A stretch of 64,000 bases of DNA from Colletotrichum lupini. Taxonomy: Eukaryota; Ascomycota; Sordariomycetes; Glomerellales; Glomerellaceae. The stretch spans positions 930,001 through 994,000 of the forward strand of contig NC_064676.1 of assembly GCF_023278565.1 (NCBI RefSeq). Reading direction: 5' to 3'. The notes beneath the pieces are model-generated. The model did no database searches, had not been told where the DNA came from, and was given only the letters and a program-made list of their open reading frames with translations. Positions 23,913-35,268 of this stretch are shown here, piece after piece (the first letter of the stretch is position 1; each line of letters opens with the position of its first letter). Both the position numbers and the translations under genes were made by a program.

Positions 23913-25447
23913 GCCACATGAACAAAGTCATTGCGCAATGCTCGTTGAATTCTGGAAACGAGATGGATACCTGGATTGGAGCAGCACATTTGTATTCTTA
24001 GATTATAGAGATGGCACTCCATCGTTAGAGTCTTCTCTACAACAAGGTTCTGTGTCAAACCTACCTGAATTTGAGTATCCCTGTGACGCGCAATTGCCTA
24101 AGGTCCATGAAAGCCGTGTTGGAATGCCACCTTGGCTAGTATTCGCTACCATCAATGGTATAAGCTCTGCCTTTCTCTCTTGTCTAGCTTTACTCTTTTC
24201 TTAGCGTAAGCTCTGTCTTGATTCCTCTACTTGCTTTCTGATATCTAGGTCCAACTTCACAAAGGCTTTGGGATAGTAACGGAAGGAAGACATCAATGGT
24301 GATTGCACTTCTGAGGAACAAATGTGCAGATCTAGCATTACAGACGGAGGGGGGTTGAGAGAGCTAGGGATGAAGAAGCTAAAGATATAAACCATCATCT
24401 GCTCCATTTCTTGAATCGTTGCATTTGTGGATGCCACGAGACACCACGGTTCGTTCGGTATGGACCCCAACGATGCGGAATGGAGGGCAAGTACATGGGG
24501 GAGACGTCAAAAAGACCGGCCATGGTAAGCAGTCTTTGGTAGATGATAGCTTGACTAGACAATGCAATCTTACCGCCTAGTCATACTCAATAGAGGAGAA
24601 GTCTAAAAATTGCTAGGAGTTGATTAGGAGCTTGAAGAGGTCTATATAAATCAAAGGTCTTGCCAGTGAATCCATTCCCACTTACTATATGATTTATACG
24701 TTAGTTAGCCTTCACCCGGTACAGTGCAGCTACGTTTGTTTACTTTTGTAATAAAATAGAACTAAGGTTAAAGAGGTGTTCACTATCATGTACTTAGTGT
24801 AGTGATAGTACTGTTCGTATTCGTGCTAAGATACGAGCGTGCCGTTCAAGGATAACAAACATAAGTACTAGTAGAAATAGAAAAGTCATATAAGCTGTCG
24901 TTCACTACTAAGTACTGGTATTACCTTTCGTATTCGTGCTCAGATACGAGCACGTTTGGAGCAGTAAAGCTGGGTCGGACGATTAGCGGGATTTTAACGT
25001 TCAAAGAGAGAGGATGTAGATGGAGGGTACTGTGGCCCGCAGCGGTATCATTTCATCTTCACATCGACAGTGTGCTGATGACGAAAGATGTTAGAAGAGC
25101 AAGATGCGGTGCCATTGCAGAGGGCGTTTATGTAGGTATCTCTAGCTCGATACATGTACTTGTGCCGAGATGATGAAGACAGAGATAGGGAGGGGTTTTT
25201 TCGTTTCATTTGCACTGCAGTCTCATTCCGACCTGTATTGACTGACGAATCCTTAACCAAGTCATTTCATAAAGTGCCAAGCCAAAGATGATTCAATCAT
25301 GACAACTTTGATTTCGCAATCTGGGGTATAATGCGACGGGACCTAGGCTTCTTTCAGGCCGATCCTCCGTTCTCTGATAATAATACATCAATCCGCATTA
25401 CTCATTACTCCTCTACCCATCTCCAATTACCGATATATTCTCATCTC
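23913..25447. other. Convergent intergenic region with a repeated hairpin
   Basis: No gene is seen between the second regulator and the sugar transporter. The part at 24600-24960 is A/T-rich and holds a 25-bp direct repeat, each copy able to fold into a hairpin (24814-24838 and 24927-24951). This could be a decayed transposon. Confidence 0.5.
24814..24951. repeat. Direct repeat of a hairpin-forming 25-mer
   Basis: TTCGTATTCGTGCTAAGATA at 24814, followed by CGAGC, recurs at 24927-24951 with one change (A to C). Within the second copy CGTGCTC and GAGCACG form a 7-bp stem. The copies are 113 bp apart, and their left flanks are also loosely alike. Confidence 0.7.
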
Positions 25448-27184
25448 CTAAACAGCCTCCTTCCTCTCAGACTGCTGAATCTCAGCACCGTCCTTGTTAT
25501 CAAGGGCAGAGTGGCCGTGGTGTCCCTCCTCGGGTCCGACGCCCAACATCTGCGCGCCCTTCTCGGTGTGGTTGGCGCCGCCGAACAACTGGTCCATCTC
25601 CTCGAGCGGGATCTGCTTGGTCTCGGGGATGAGGAAGTAGACAAAGATGCCGAGGACGACGTTCATGGCCATGAAGAAGAAGAGGCAGTTGAGCCCCTCG
25701 TTGGCGAGGAAGGTGGGGAAGAATTGCTGGAAGATTGTGTTTGCGACGTTTTGCATCTGAGAGCACATGCCGACGGCCTGGGCGCGGACGTTGACGGAGA
25801 AGATTTCGGCGGTCCACATCCAGGTTGTTGCGCCCCATGTTGGCTTGTAGAAGAAGATGACTTTGTAGATGTTAGTTGAGTGTACTCGAGGAGGGAGGAT
25901 GTTGAGGGAAGAACTTACAGAGGAACAGCAAAAACACAATGGAGATACCGACGGGCTCGCTCTTTGTTCCGTCTGCTGCCGTGGGAGTCTTCATGCCGAC
26001 GATGGGGACGATGAGCATGCACACAGCCATACCAGCCGCACCGACGAGGAACAACCACCGACGACCGAAGCGATCAGCCGTCCACATGGCGTTAAGCGTG
26101 AAGAAGATACCCATGGTGGCGTTGAGCGCGTTGATGAGGTTAATCGTATCGGTAGACGGCCAGACCTTCTTGTAAATCGAAGTGGAGTAGGAGTTGAGGG
26201 TACCCTGGCCGGTGAGCTGCTGTCCGACGTTGAGAGCGAAGGCGAGGTAGAGGCGCTTGCGGATGGAGGGGTCCTTGAAGAGGGCGGTGTAGGAGCTGCT
26301 GATGGCCTCCTTTTCGTACTCGATGGCTTCGCGGATCTGGAGGAGCTCCTGCTCGACCTCTTCCTCGGTGTCGCGGATGCGCATGAGGGCGGCGCGGGCG
26401 GCCTCGACGTTGCCGTTCTTTTGGATGTGCCAGCGCGGGGACTCGGGTTGGAAGGGGAGGGCGATGATGATGAGGATGGGGACGAGCATCTGGAAGATGA
26501 CGACCATCTTCCAGTCCCATTCGCCGAGCTGTTCGCGGCGCTTGGAGCAGGCGTACTGTACGATGTGTTAGGGGGTTTTCTCTGTGCGGGAAAATGAGGT
26601 TGGAGGAACATACGTTGATCCAGTAGGCGATGAAGGAACCGACGGAGTAGAACATTTGCCAGCAGGCCATGATGTGGCCACGAATCTCAGAGGGGGCGAC
26701 CTCGCCGATGTAGACGGGGCCGGCGGTGAGAGCCATACCCTGGCCGAGACCGATCACGACGCGGCCGGCGATGAAGACGCCAAGCTTGTGGTGGGGGGTG
26801 AAGGTCTGCATGAGGGTCGCGATGATGGTGACGAAGCAGCCGATGGCCATGCCCCAGCGACGTCCGAGGTAATCGGCCTGTGTTGAGAGGTTTGTGTTAG
26901 TCCTTGCTCTAGCTGATACTACATTCGATGACATGAGAGGGTGTGCTTACAGTGGGACCACCGATGAAGAAACCGGCAACGATGGCGCCGATGGTGTAGG
27001 CGGTGTTGACGAGGCCGATGAGCTGGGTATCCTTCTTGAGGTCGACGTCGACCCAGGCGAGCCAGTTCTTCGAGCCCTGAAGGGAGTTGAAGACGGAGGC
27101 ATCGTACCCGTAGAGGACCATGCACATGGCCGCCATCAGGGAGATGTACCAGTTGTACACTCTTTTGCCGGACGGAAGACCCAT
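25448..27184 (-). CDS. MFS sugar transporter (sugar porter family)
   Basis: Minus-strand exons 27184-26951, 26877-26614, 26555-25919 and 25860-25448 give 515 residues, and every join keeps frame. This is a twelve-helix plasma-membrane carrier for hexose- or oligosaccharide-type sugars, probably driven by protons. Sugar-porter signatures are present: YGYDASVFN in helix 1, a GRRWG loop after helix 2, RVVIGLGQG and GPVYIGEVAPSEIRG, PESPRW before the central loop, QQLTGQGTLNSYS in helix 7, DRFGRRW between helices 8 and 9, and PETKQIPLEEMD after helix 12. Length is normal for the family. The cytosolic tail is short and acidic. The exact substrate cannot be read. It is convergent with the upstream regulator gene, and its place among secreted glycosidases suggests uptake of plant-derived sugars, by inference only. 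Confidence 0.93.
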
Positions 27185-30100
27185 CTTGGCGGACTCTGTT
27201 GTTGGTGAAGTTGCTAGAGAAAGACAACGACGTCCTGTGTGGTAAGAGGAGGGTGTTATCGACCCAGAGAAGAGAAACTGATTGAAGCAACTCCGGCAGA
27301 GAGGTGAAGAGCCGAGGAGGGAAGAGGAGGAGAGTCGTTCGATTCAGGAAGAAGGGGAGATGGGAGGTTGTCTTTAAAACCTTTATCTCAAAGGCGCACA
27401 CCATACCACGCTATACCCGGTCTCTTTCTCTCACAAAAGTAACCTAAGCCGTTCAGATAGGGATCCCCGCAAGAGTTTAGATTTCCCCCAATCCTTTCCC
27501 CCAAATCCCCTCATCTCACACCCCCGGTCCCCCTCATTCCCCGGTCTGACTATCCGCCCAAAAGATGCTGGGTTTCGAACGAAGACGGCTGGCTGCCGAT
27601 ACACTAGAATTAGATGGCGAGAAAGAAGAGCAACCGACCTAGAAAGGAGGAGGGATTCGGGCTGGCACCCGGCATCTTTCCCCATAATTGTCGAGGGCCC
27701 CAGGCCTAGCGCTGCTTCCGGGGGAGTGGAGAATGAGATGGGGGAGTTTGGATGGCATGGTTGGATGGGTTTGGTTTTCTGCACACCGAATGCTGAGAGA
27801 TACCTAAATTAGAGCCGGGTTTCTGTCTTGTTGCATATGATTTTCCGTAGGTACATGTAGGTTAAGTTCCTTTGCTTGAGTCTGTCATGACCGCCAGGTA
27901 AAGGGCCGAAGACATTGTCAAATGTGATATCTCCAAACACTCTCTTCCGTTGCTTTTCAAAGCCTCTCTGTGTTGATTCCCTCTCTCATCAACTATGTCG
28001 TCCAAAGACAAGACAACCCAAGGAATGCGGCGACAGAACGAATCTCTTGGCGCCGCGCCGCGTGTGGCCCGCCGTGTCCGCCTCTCTTCCCCAGAGACCC
28101 CCAACCTTTTCAACAATCCTTGCTCGACTCTTGTCTCCGCGAAAGGGCCAAAGGAGAAAGCTAGCCAGCCGGCTAGCCCATGGAGAAGGGGGGGCGTCTG
28201 AACCTGCGGAGAAACCCCCAACTTCTAATAATCCACCAATGGTAATTTCGCCTGGGGAATCGCCTTCACGTACGGATACGCCCTCCCTCAGTTCCCTCAG
28301 GACACAATTTCAACCACCGCGTGGAGGCTGGTCTGGGCAAACGCTTGTTTTCCCTTCTTCTTCTCGACTATACTCGAACGAGCCCACACGTTCCCCGTTT
28401 CCCCCGTGGGCCGTGGGACTTGTTTGTGCAGTTTGCAGGCGGAGCTGCTTTCGAGTTCGAGAAGGAGGACAGTGACTTATGCGACTGACTGACAGCCAAG
28501 CCCGCATTATCGCACGTCCTTGACGCGTGCGCTTCTCGCTTCGAATGTCTACTGCGTAGGCAAGTGGATTTTGTTGTCGATGATGGCCCTTGGCGCTGCG
28601 CATGGCTGTCGACGTCTGTTGTCGGATTGCCGAGTCCCGTATCTGGACACGCCTATCCGTGGGGCCGGCTCTGTGTATCTCTCAGACTGCGTCTCTCCGT
28701 CGTTTTCAACATGTCTCTCGGTAGTGTATATCTCATATTGAGAACTACCGTCCATAACGAGATATCACCGATGAGATGACTCAACTGGCGCATGCAATAC
28801 TGAACTGAATCCGGTCGGCTCTTGAATCTTGCGCGCGCGGGCGACCGCGCCGCAAATTACCGCCCCCATGTCAAGTGCGTTCGAGCTTCCTCCTGTAATT
28901 CTGCCTATGAGAGGTTCGCATGTGAAGAGCAATGTGTTCTGTTACGCTAAAGTCTGTTGTCACCACATCCCGGCCCTTGAGAGGTAGACTTTATCTTGAG
29001 AGAGGGACCCATTTCTTTCTGCAGCCGTTCCCTACACGCGCAGGAGGCAAAAAGAAGATAGGCCCAGGCTTGCAGCCTTTCGCGCATGAGACGCCGGAGT
29101 CGTTCCGCTTAATCTCCAGCGTAAATGACATGAGGGCTGCTCCCGCGCCGTTTCCCTGTTTCCTTGACTCGCCATAGCAGTGACCAGAACTCTATCCCCG
29201 AGATTAGTCACTGCCATTCAAGGCATCTCAAGATACCTACGTAGAGGCGAAAGTTAAGAGGCTCAAAAGGAGACAACACAAGCTTCAGCCAGCGTAAGCC
29301 AAGAAGAATAGCAGCACACTTCCATAGAATGCTGCCCTCCTTCGGCGATTATCCAAGAGACCATCAGACAGCCAAGCCTGGCCATTCCGCGATTCCCGCG
29401 TTGGCACTGCAAGCCACCCGACGCCGCCAAGAAAACATCAAAGTTGAGCCGAGTATCTCAACTCCCTCGGCCATGTTCTGCGCTTTAGCTGCTGATGACA
29501 GCTTCTCGTGGACTCAGACTTTCGGTCCAAACACGACAACGGCAACCTGCCGCTAGCTCAATCCCAAGAGCCTGGGACCCAAGAAACGTGGCGAGTAATG
29601 CAAGGCCAAGATCACCTGTGCTGTGAAGCAGTGAGCACCCATGACATCTCTTGATCGTTGGGAAAAACCCTCCATCCCATCGGCACAGATTCGGATACTC
29701 CAGGAAATTGTTCAAGAAATCAACCCATCCCCATCTTGGCACTAGCACCAACTGCCATCGTGACTCCAGGTCTCTCTCCGCTTCATCTCCCCCGGACCCC
29801 AGAAAACACCGTGCCGCAATCCGGAGTCAAAGAGGGCGCAAAAGTAGAGGAATAAAAATCGAACCACTGGAAAATCCGGAGTCCCCAAACCACACCTTGG
29901 GATATTTCAGCTCAGAGTAAGCCATGAACTATTCCAACCCGTCAAACGAGGCCTAAGGGGACGGGGGACCCGCTCTCCCCGCGAACATGATTGATGGAAG
30001 AAATAAACATTCCCCAGACAGCCCCAGATGGGATGGGAAGGGGGGCAGCGACGACGCCGCGCCGCCGCCTCTTGCTCCTACACAAGGATCTCAAAGTCCA

Positions 30101-31797
30101 CGACAGCATTTCGAAAGGATCTTGTTGGCGCGTTGGATGCGCGCACGCCCACGCTAAGCACCGAAGGCGTTGCCGCGGGCGGCCGTTCTCGCCAGGGTAC
30201 TGCGGGTACCACCTGAGAGGACTGCTTGGGGGTTGTCTAGTCTAGGCTGGACTAGGATATGTACGAATAGGTAGTTTGTCGAGAAGGAGGTGACAACCCG
30301 ACAAGAGGGATGTGTCAGTGAAGCCTCTTTTCGTCGACGAGTCCGAAATCTAGTCCTATATTCCTACACATTTCTCGCAATAGAGACTAGTGAAGCTGAC
30401 GCATGCTGCGTGTCTGTGGCATGGTTGCCGTTCGTACCACACAGATGCGGAGATGAAAGTGTGATAGGATGCCGAGAGCAGGAAGTGTTTGGCCAGGAGT
30501 AGCTGAGATGACTCTCGATCGTCGTGTTATGTGATTCCATTAGCTTACCGAGAGGACGGGACGGCGGTCTGAACCCAAGGCTACCTTACTGACCCTACGT
30601 GCCTCCGGAAACCTACCTCGTAGGCCGGACCCCAGCATCGTTCTCGGACTTCGGCACCGGTTGCACACCAACTTTGGTCGCATGACGGGAGGGAGAGTAT
30701 GGCTGGCTCGACCAGGGCTTCTTCCTTTTTTCATGTAGTCATTTGGGAAGAAGCTGAGCTACTATGGCTTGCGAATGCTCGCGTGACCAGTTTGAGAGAA
30801 CTGGACTCGCGTCGTTCTTGTTCTCAGCGCTTGAGCTATGCCACAGCGCAGCTGGTTCTTGTCCCCTTTCTGCTTGGAACGATCTCCTTTCCTACCGTCT
30901 TTCAAAACATCCTACTAAACTTGAGCAGGTCAATGTTACTAGACACTTCTGCGAAAGCCCCCTCGGTCATTCGTCAACGGACCCCCTATTCCAAATTCTC
31001 ATGCAAACATCCAAACGACAACGAGTCTCTCCCTTCGAAAGTACGTCCCGACTCACGATGGACCCGACAACTTTCCAGAGAATATAATCACCTCGCTTAA
31101 GCCTCTAAGCCTACCTATACATAAACTAGACAAACAGCAAAGGATACGTTCGATACCTCTGGGTTCGAAGACGCGCTAGATTCCATCACGCCTTGATGCT
31201 TTTCTGAGAGTCATACTTCGTAATGGAGGAGCGTCTAGTCGAAGCACATACGCTATGCGTGTCTAGTACGTAGCGAATTGCCGTCTTGATAGCTTCGCTT
31301 GGAGCTCTGTATCTTCTGCATACAGTGGGGGTCCAGACATACCTCAGCCTCGAGAACGTATCCGCGATTTGATATCTGCATGAATGCCTGAAGTTGGTAT
31401 CGCCGTATCACCATATCCTACCAAGACTCTGACTTCAATGCCAGCCTCCTCAATATCTGAGTTCCAGATCATGTTGAAAAGGGGAGCCGATGATATTGGC
31501 TTAGGAACATGCTGTGAGAAAGAAAGTGAAGATAACCGGCAATGACAGTGGTAGCAACGATGCAAGAAGATGGACCTACGAGCCATGTGTGCCCACATGG
31601 CCCCTGACTGTGCCTCACGGGCAATACGCTAACACATGGGTCATTTGACATATCGGAGTAAACCAGGATACTTGATCGCACTTTGATGCTGAATGTCGCT
31701 GAGGACAACTTGCTGTTGATACGGGATACAGTGAATCTATCCTAATTAGCTTGGTCCAATGCCATCCAAGTCGTCCATCATGCAAGAAACCATGATC
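27185..31797. other. 4.6 kb without a recognisable gene
   Basis: This contains the promoter of the leftward transporter near 27185-27450. Elsewhere there are only short frames with no domain or convincing exon structure. No tRNA or repeat array was found by reading. Confidence 0.5.
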
Positions 31798-34183
31798 CTA
31801 AGCGGCAGTATCAATCGTCCGACTGGTCTCATTGATCGCTAGGTTGGCCAAGCCATTGACACCAGCCTCTTCATTGACCGCCTCCTTGCCCCTCTTCGAG
31901 GCGGTCTTCTTCTTGCGTTTCGCAGTCCCGAGGCTGACCGGCGGCGCCTCGATGATCCATTTTGCAATGGCTGCTGCACGCTCAGTGAGTATAGGATACT
32001 CCCGTCCATCGTCAACACTCCAACGACGTAGCGCAGGAGAGAGTTCATTAGTCTCGGACCTTCCATTCGAGCTATTCTTCAAGCTCATGAGGTACTCGTG
32101 ATCCTCCTCTGAGCGCTTCTGACGAGCGGTGATGGCTGCACGAAGGGTAACTTCGTCAACAACTCTATCGTCATCAAGCGCGTCCATGATGGCCTGCTGT
32201 CGAACTCTCTCCTTCCGCTGCTCCTCAGTCTCGCCAATGTCTGGCAACGTGCTGGCGTCCCTCGTTATGGCAGCGGCTGCGAGGGCAGCGGCTTTATGAG
32301 ATGAATGGGAACTGTCCTGCTGCACGCCAACTGGTCCATCAAGGACCGGGAGCGGCGCTGGAGCACACAAAAGTTCCCAAGAAGCACTCATTTGGATCCA
32401 ATTCTCTGCCCGGCGCAACACCTCAATCCAGTCTGCCCTCGCTGGGGACCTACTAGCCTGGAAGAGCGGGTAGCCGTCAGCAAGTCGAGCGAGACGGGCG
32501 ACCATGTGTGCGTGGCGTAGAAGCTCCTTGGTAGAGGTCTGTACCAAGCAATGGCAGAGCAGTAGAGAATGGAGGGCCTCGGTCAGAAGTGGATGATAGG
32601 TAATAGTCTCATAGTTATTCGGCTGTACGGGCCCTGATGAGCGGACCAAGTCCTGGGAAGGGTACGGCGGAATGTCTGCAGGTGGAACGGCAGCAAATAG
32701 CTCGGACAAGGCAAACGCCTTGTAGGAAGGGATGCTGCCCGAGTCCGGAACACGAGGATGACGGTAACCCTGCGCCGCGAGATTTACTTTTTCAGTAAAA
32801 TCCCGGGCGACCTTCAGCGGTTGATCCGGCGTGTAATGGAAGTTTGACAGATAGGCCATGTAGTCCCGGAGTGCTTTCTTAGCGTATGTCTTCACCACTT
32901 TCCGTTTCTCCAGCCGAATGTGCGCTGCCTCCTTGTCCAGCGCCGTGGTTCCAGGACTCTGCCCATCAGTTTTGCCTGAGTTGATAGCTCCATTCGCACC
33001 ACTCGCCTGACCAGTCTCTCCGTTCGCAGGAGTGTCAGGCAGACTAGCGGCTACATGCTGGCAAGCAATAGTCAAGTACGCTCCAGCTCTTTGGAACAGC
33101 AGCTGTGTTTCCAAGCTACTAGGTTGCTGGTCCTCGGTGAGGATGATATCTGGACTTCTTCTGGATCCTGTCGTCAACTCGACTTCTCGGGAAAGCGGTG
33201 CTCCGTGTGGTGGCTGGTGATAGCGGTGCACTTGCAGCGCAAGGCTCAGGTCCGAAGCCGCCCCTAGGTAGTCATCCTTGAAGATCCGAACAGTCGCTCT
33301 AGTTCGTAGAGCCTCGGCTTCGGTCGGATGCGCTGATATGATGTTGTCCAAAGGCGCTAGACTAGTACACTCGGCCAGCTGTCGCGAGGGTATCTTCTCG
33401 TGGAAGAAGTGAACGTATTTCGCATCGGGATCATCTCTGCTGCGTTGCAACACTAGGGAGCCAATTTCCTCGAGAGTCGAAGCACCTTGCATGGTAGCGA
33501 CACTGCAAGCGATTTCATCCAGACGATATGCGCGGGCGAGCTTCTGGCTTGCCTGCTCTCTCATGCGAAATTTCCGCTCTTTGCTCAGTTTCGTCCCGTG
33601 ACCATTCCCCACGCCGAAGCCCAACGACGACATGTGTCCGTTAAGCCCGCCATGTACGTTCGTCAAGGTTGGTGTTGCGATGTCGCTAGCAGCGCGGACA
33701 GCCAAGTTAGTTGCTTCATCGACTAATCTGCGAATCTTGAGAAGGTCAAAGAAGACGGCGGGGTCGATCGGACGGGGTACCGGGGTATTGTAGTTGATGT
33801 TCGCAATAGTTTCGAGTATCTCAATGGGCATCTGTAGCCATGGGCCGTGGAAGGAAGAAATGAAGCGCCAATGCCTGTCGCGCAATGTGTCAGCGAGCTG
33901 TGATCCATAGTAGAGTATCAACATTCACGGGAGCGCAGCGCACACTGCTCTGGTCGCTCATATTCTCTGTCGCAAATGCAAGACTAGGGAAGATGGCAAA
34001 AGGGGAAACAGACTTGTTGCGACATATTATGAGCGCAGGAGCAGTATCGGGCGCCCCGTTGGCCGATCGCCTGGAGCCTGAGTCCTTGGTCGAGCCATTG
34101 GAAGAGGATTGCGATGCGCTCTCACTAGACACGCCGTCGCCAACATCTTCTACTGTTGTCTGCTTGCCCTTCTTCTTTGCCAT
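31798..34183 (-). CDS. Conserved fungal TPR-like protein of unknown function
   Basis: Minus-strand exons 34183-34014 and 33874-31798 give 748 residues. The 139-bp intron uses a GTCTGT donor and a GACAG acceptor preceded by GCTGAC; the join yields CRNKHWRFISSFHGPWLQ, which reads as a continuous conserved block. The N-terminus is a Lys-rich then Ser-rich tail (MAKKKGK...). A helical core follows: residues about 55-110, a basic stretch near 125-150 (LSKERKFRMREQASQKLARA), and helix-pair repeats resembling TPRs around 195-330 (EAEALRTRATVRIFKDDYLG...AASDLSLALQ). The C-terminus is Lys-rich (AKRKKKTASKRGKE), possibly nuclear. I recognise this as a widely conserved Pezizomycotina protein without a characterised role. 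There is no signal peptide or membrane segment. Confidence 0.78.
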
Positions 34184-35268
34184 TATCTCTCGCGCAAAAT
34201 AAGGCGGCTTTGTTGCGAGAAAAAATTATGGCGGCGCTGTCAAGTCGGGAAGCACAAAAGCAAATGATGGTCGACCAGTTTCCCTTGAATTACAAGGTAG
34301 ACTGGACTCGAGCGATGATGAAGGTGGGGAATTATCGTCCAATTGATATTGAGCTCATGGTAGCAAATCTGTTTATTCCGATGCGAGTAATCTCGTGTGT
34401 CTCGTGTGTGGTTGTCGTCGACAAAATCTTGAATTGCTACCGTTCCTGCGCGAGGTGCGCGACTGCTTGGCCGCCGCTTTCCTTCCATTATTTGTCCCTG
34501 AACAAGTTCGATCCTTCCTTCCCTCGACACATCGAGGGGCACCCGGAAAGCTCGATTCACGTGATGGGTCTCGCGGTAACGTGACGGATAAGATAAGCAT
34601 CTTGACCGTATCGATTAAGGTAGATTGCACCTTATCTACCTTAAGGTACCTAAGGTAAGGTACCTGTGGTACCTACCACACCGTGCTCACCTTGATGTTG
34701 CGCCCAACTTACACCAAAACTCCGATCCGAAACTGGGTACGATATCTGGAATTCGTCAGCGACGTCCGTTAGACGATCAGATCGATACATGATTTAATGA
34801 ATTCGGATCGCCCCTGCTGCCGAGTGGCTGGCTACTCATCTCCAAACGCTACCCGTAGCATGCACCCGTCCAGCTCAAGGCATCTTCGGTCTGAAGATGT
34901 TTCATCTCAACATGGGATTCTGGCATGGCAGCTGTCGAAGCTGATGAGGGGCAAAGGTTTGGTGTTCGGACACAAAGCCCAACAGAGCTCCGATGGCATC
35001 TTACGATGAAAATCTATTGTCATTGCTGTACGCTTGACGCAGGAGACCGAATGCGTCGGCCGTGCTTGTCTCGGGGGACCGGGCTCATCACCTATACGCC
35101 TCGCATCTGCATCGCCAAAGTTTGGAGGATCTTGCTGTCACTATCACACTTTCAGATGAGGTAAGTGGTGTCTCATTGAGCTTTGAAACTAGGTAGGAAC
35201 TTCTGTCCTCGTCTGCTGCGCCAAGCCCCCTCCCACGATTCTTGGATTCACGGACCTAGCTGCTGGTG
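34184..35268. other. Intergenic region with GGTACC/ACCTTA-rich patch
   Basis: No gene is seen. At 34625-34676 a dense patch repeats ACCTTA, AGGTACC and ACCTACC in both orientations, a pattern seen again in other intergenic parts of this window. The left end is the promoter of the TPR-like gene; the right end is the 3' region of the saponin-hydrolase-like gene. Confidence 0.5.

Noticed and set aside
25331..26886. Several plus-strand frames of 100-240 codons over the sugar transporter
   Set aside because: Acidic, Val/Glu/Asp-rich shadows of the transporter exons; the minus strand has all sugar-porter motifs and consistent introns.
27915..28475. 186-codon plus-strand frame
   Set aside because: Pro/Ser/Arg-rich, no recognisable domain, no splice partners; treated as chance.
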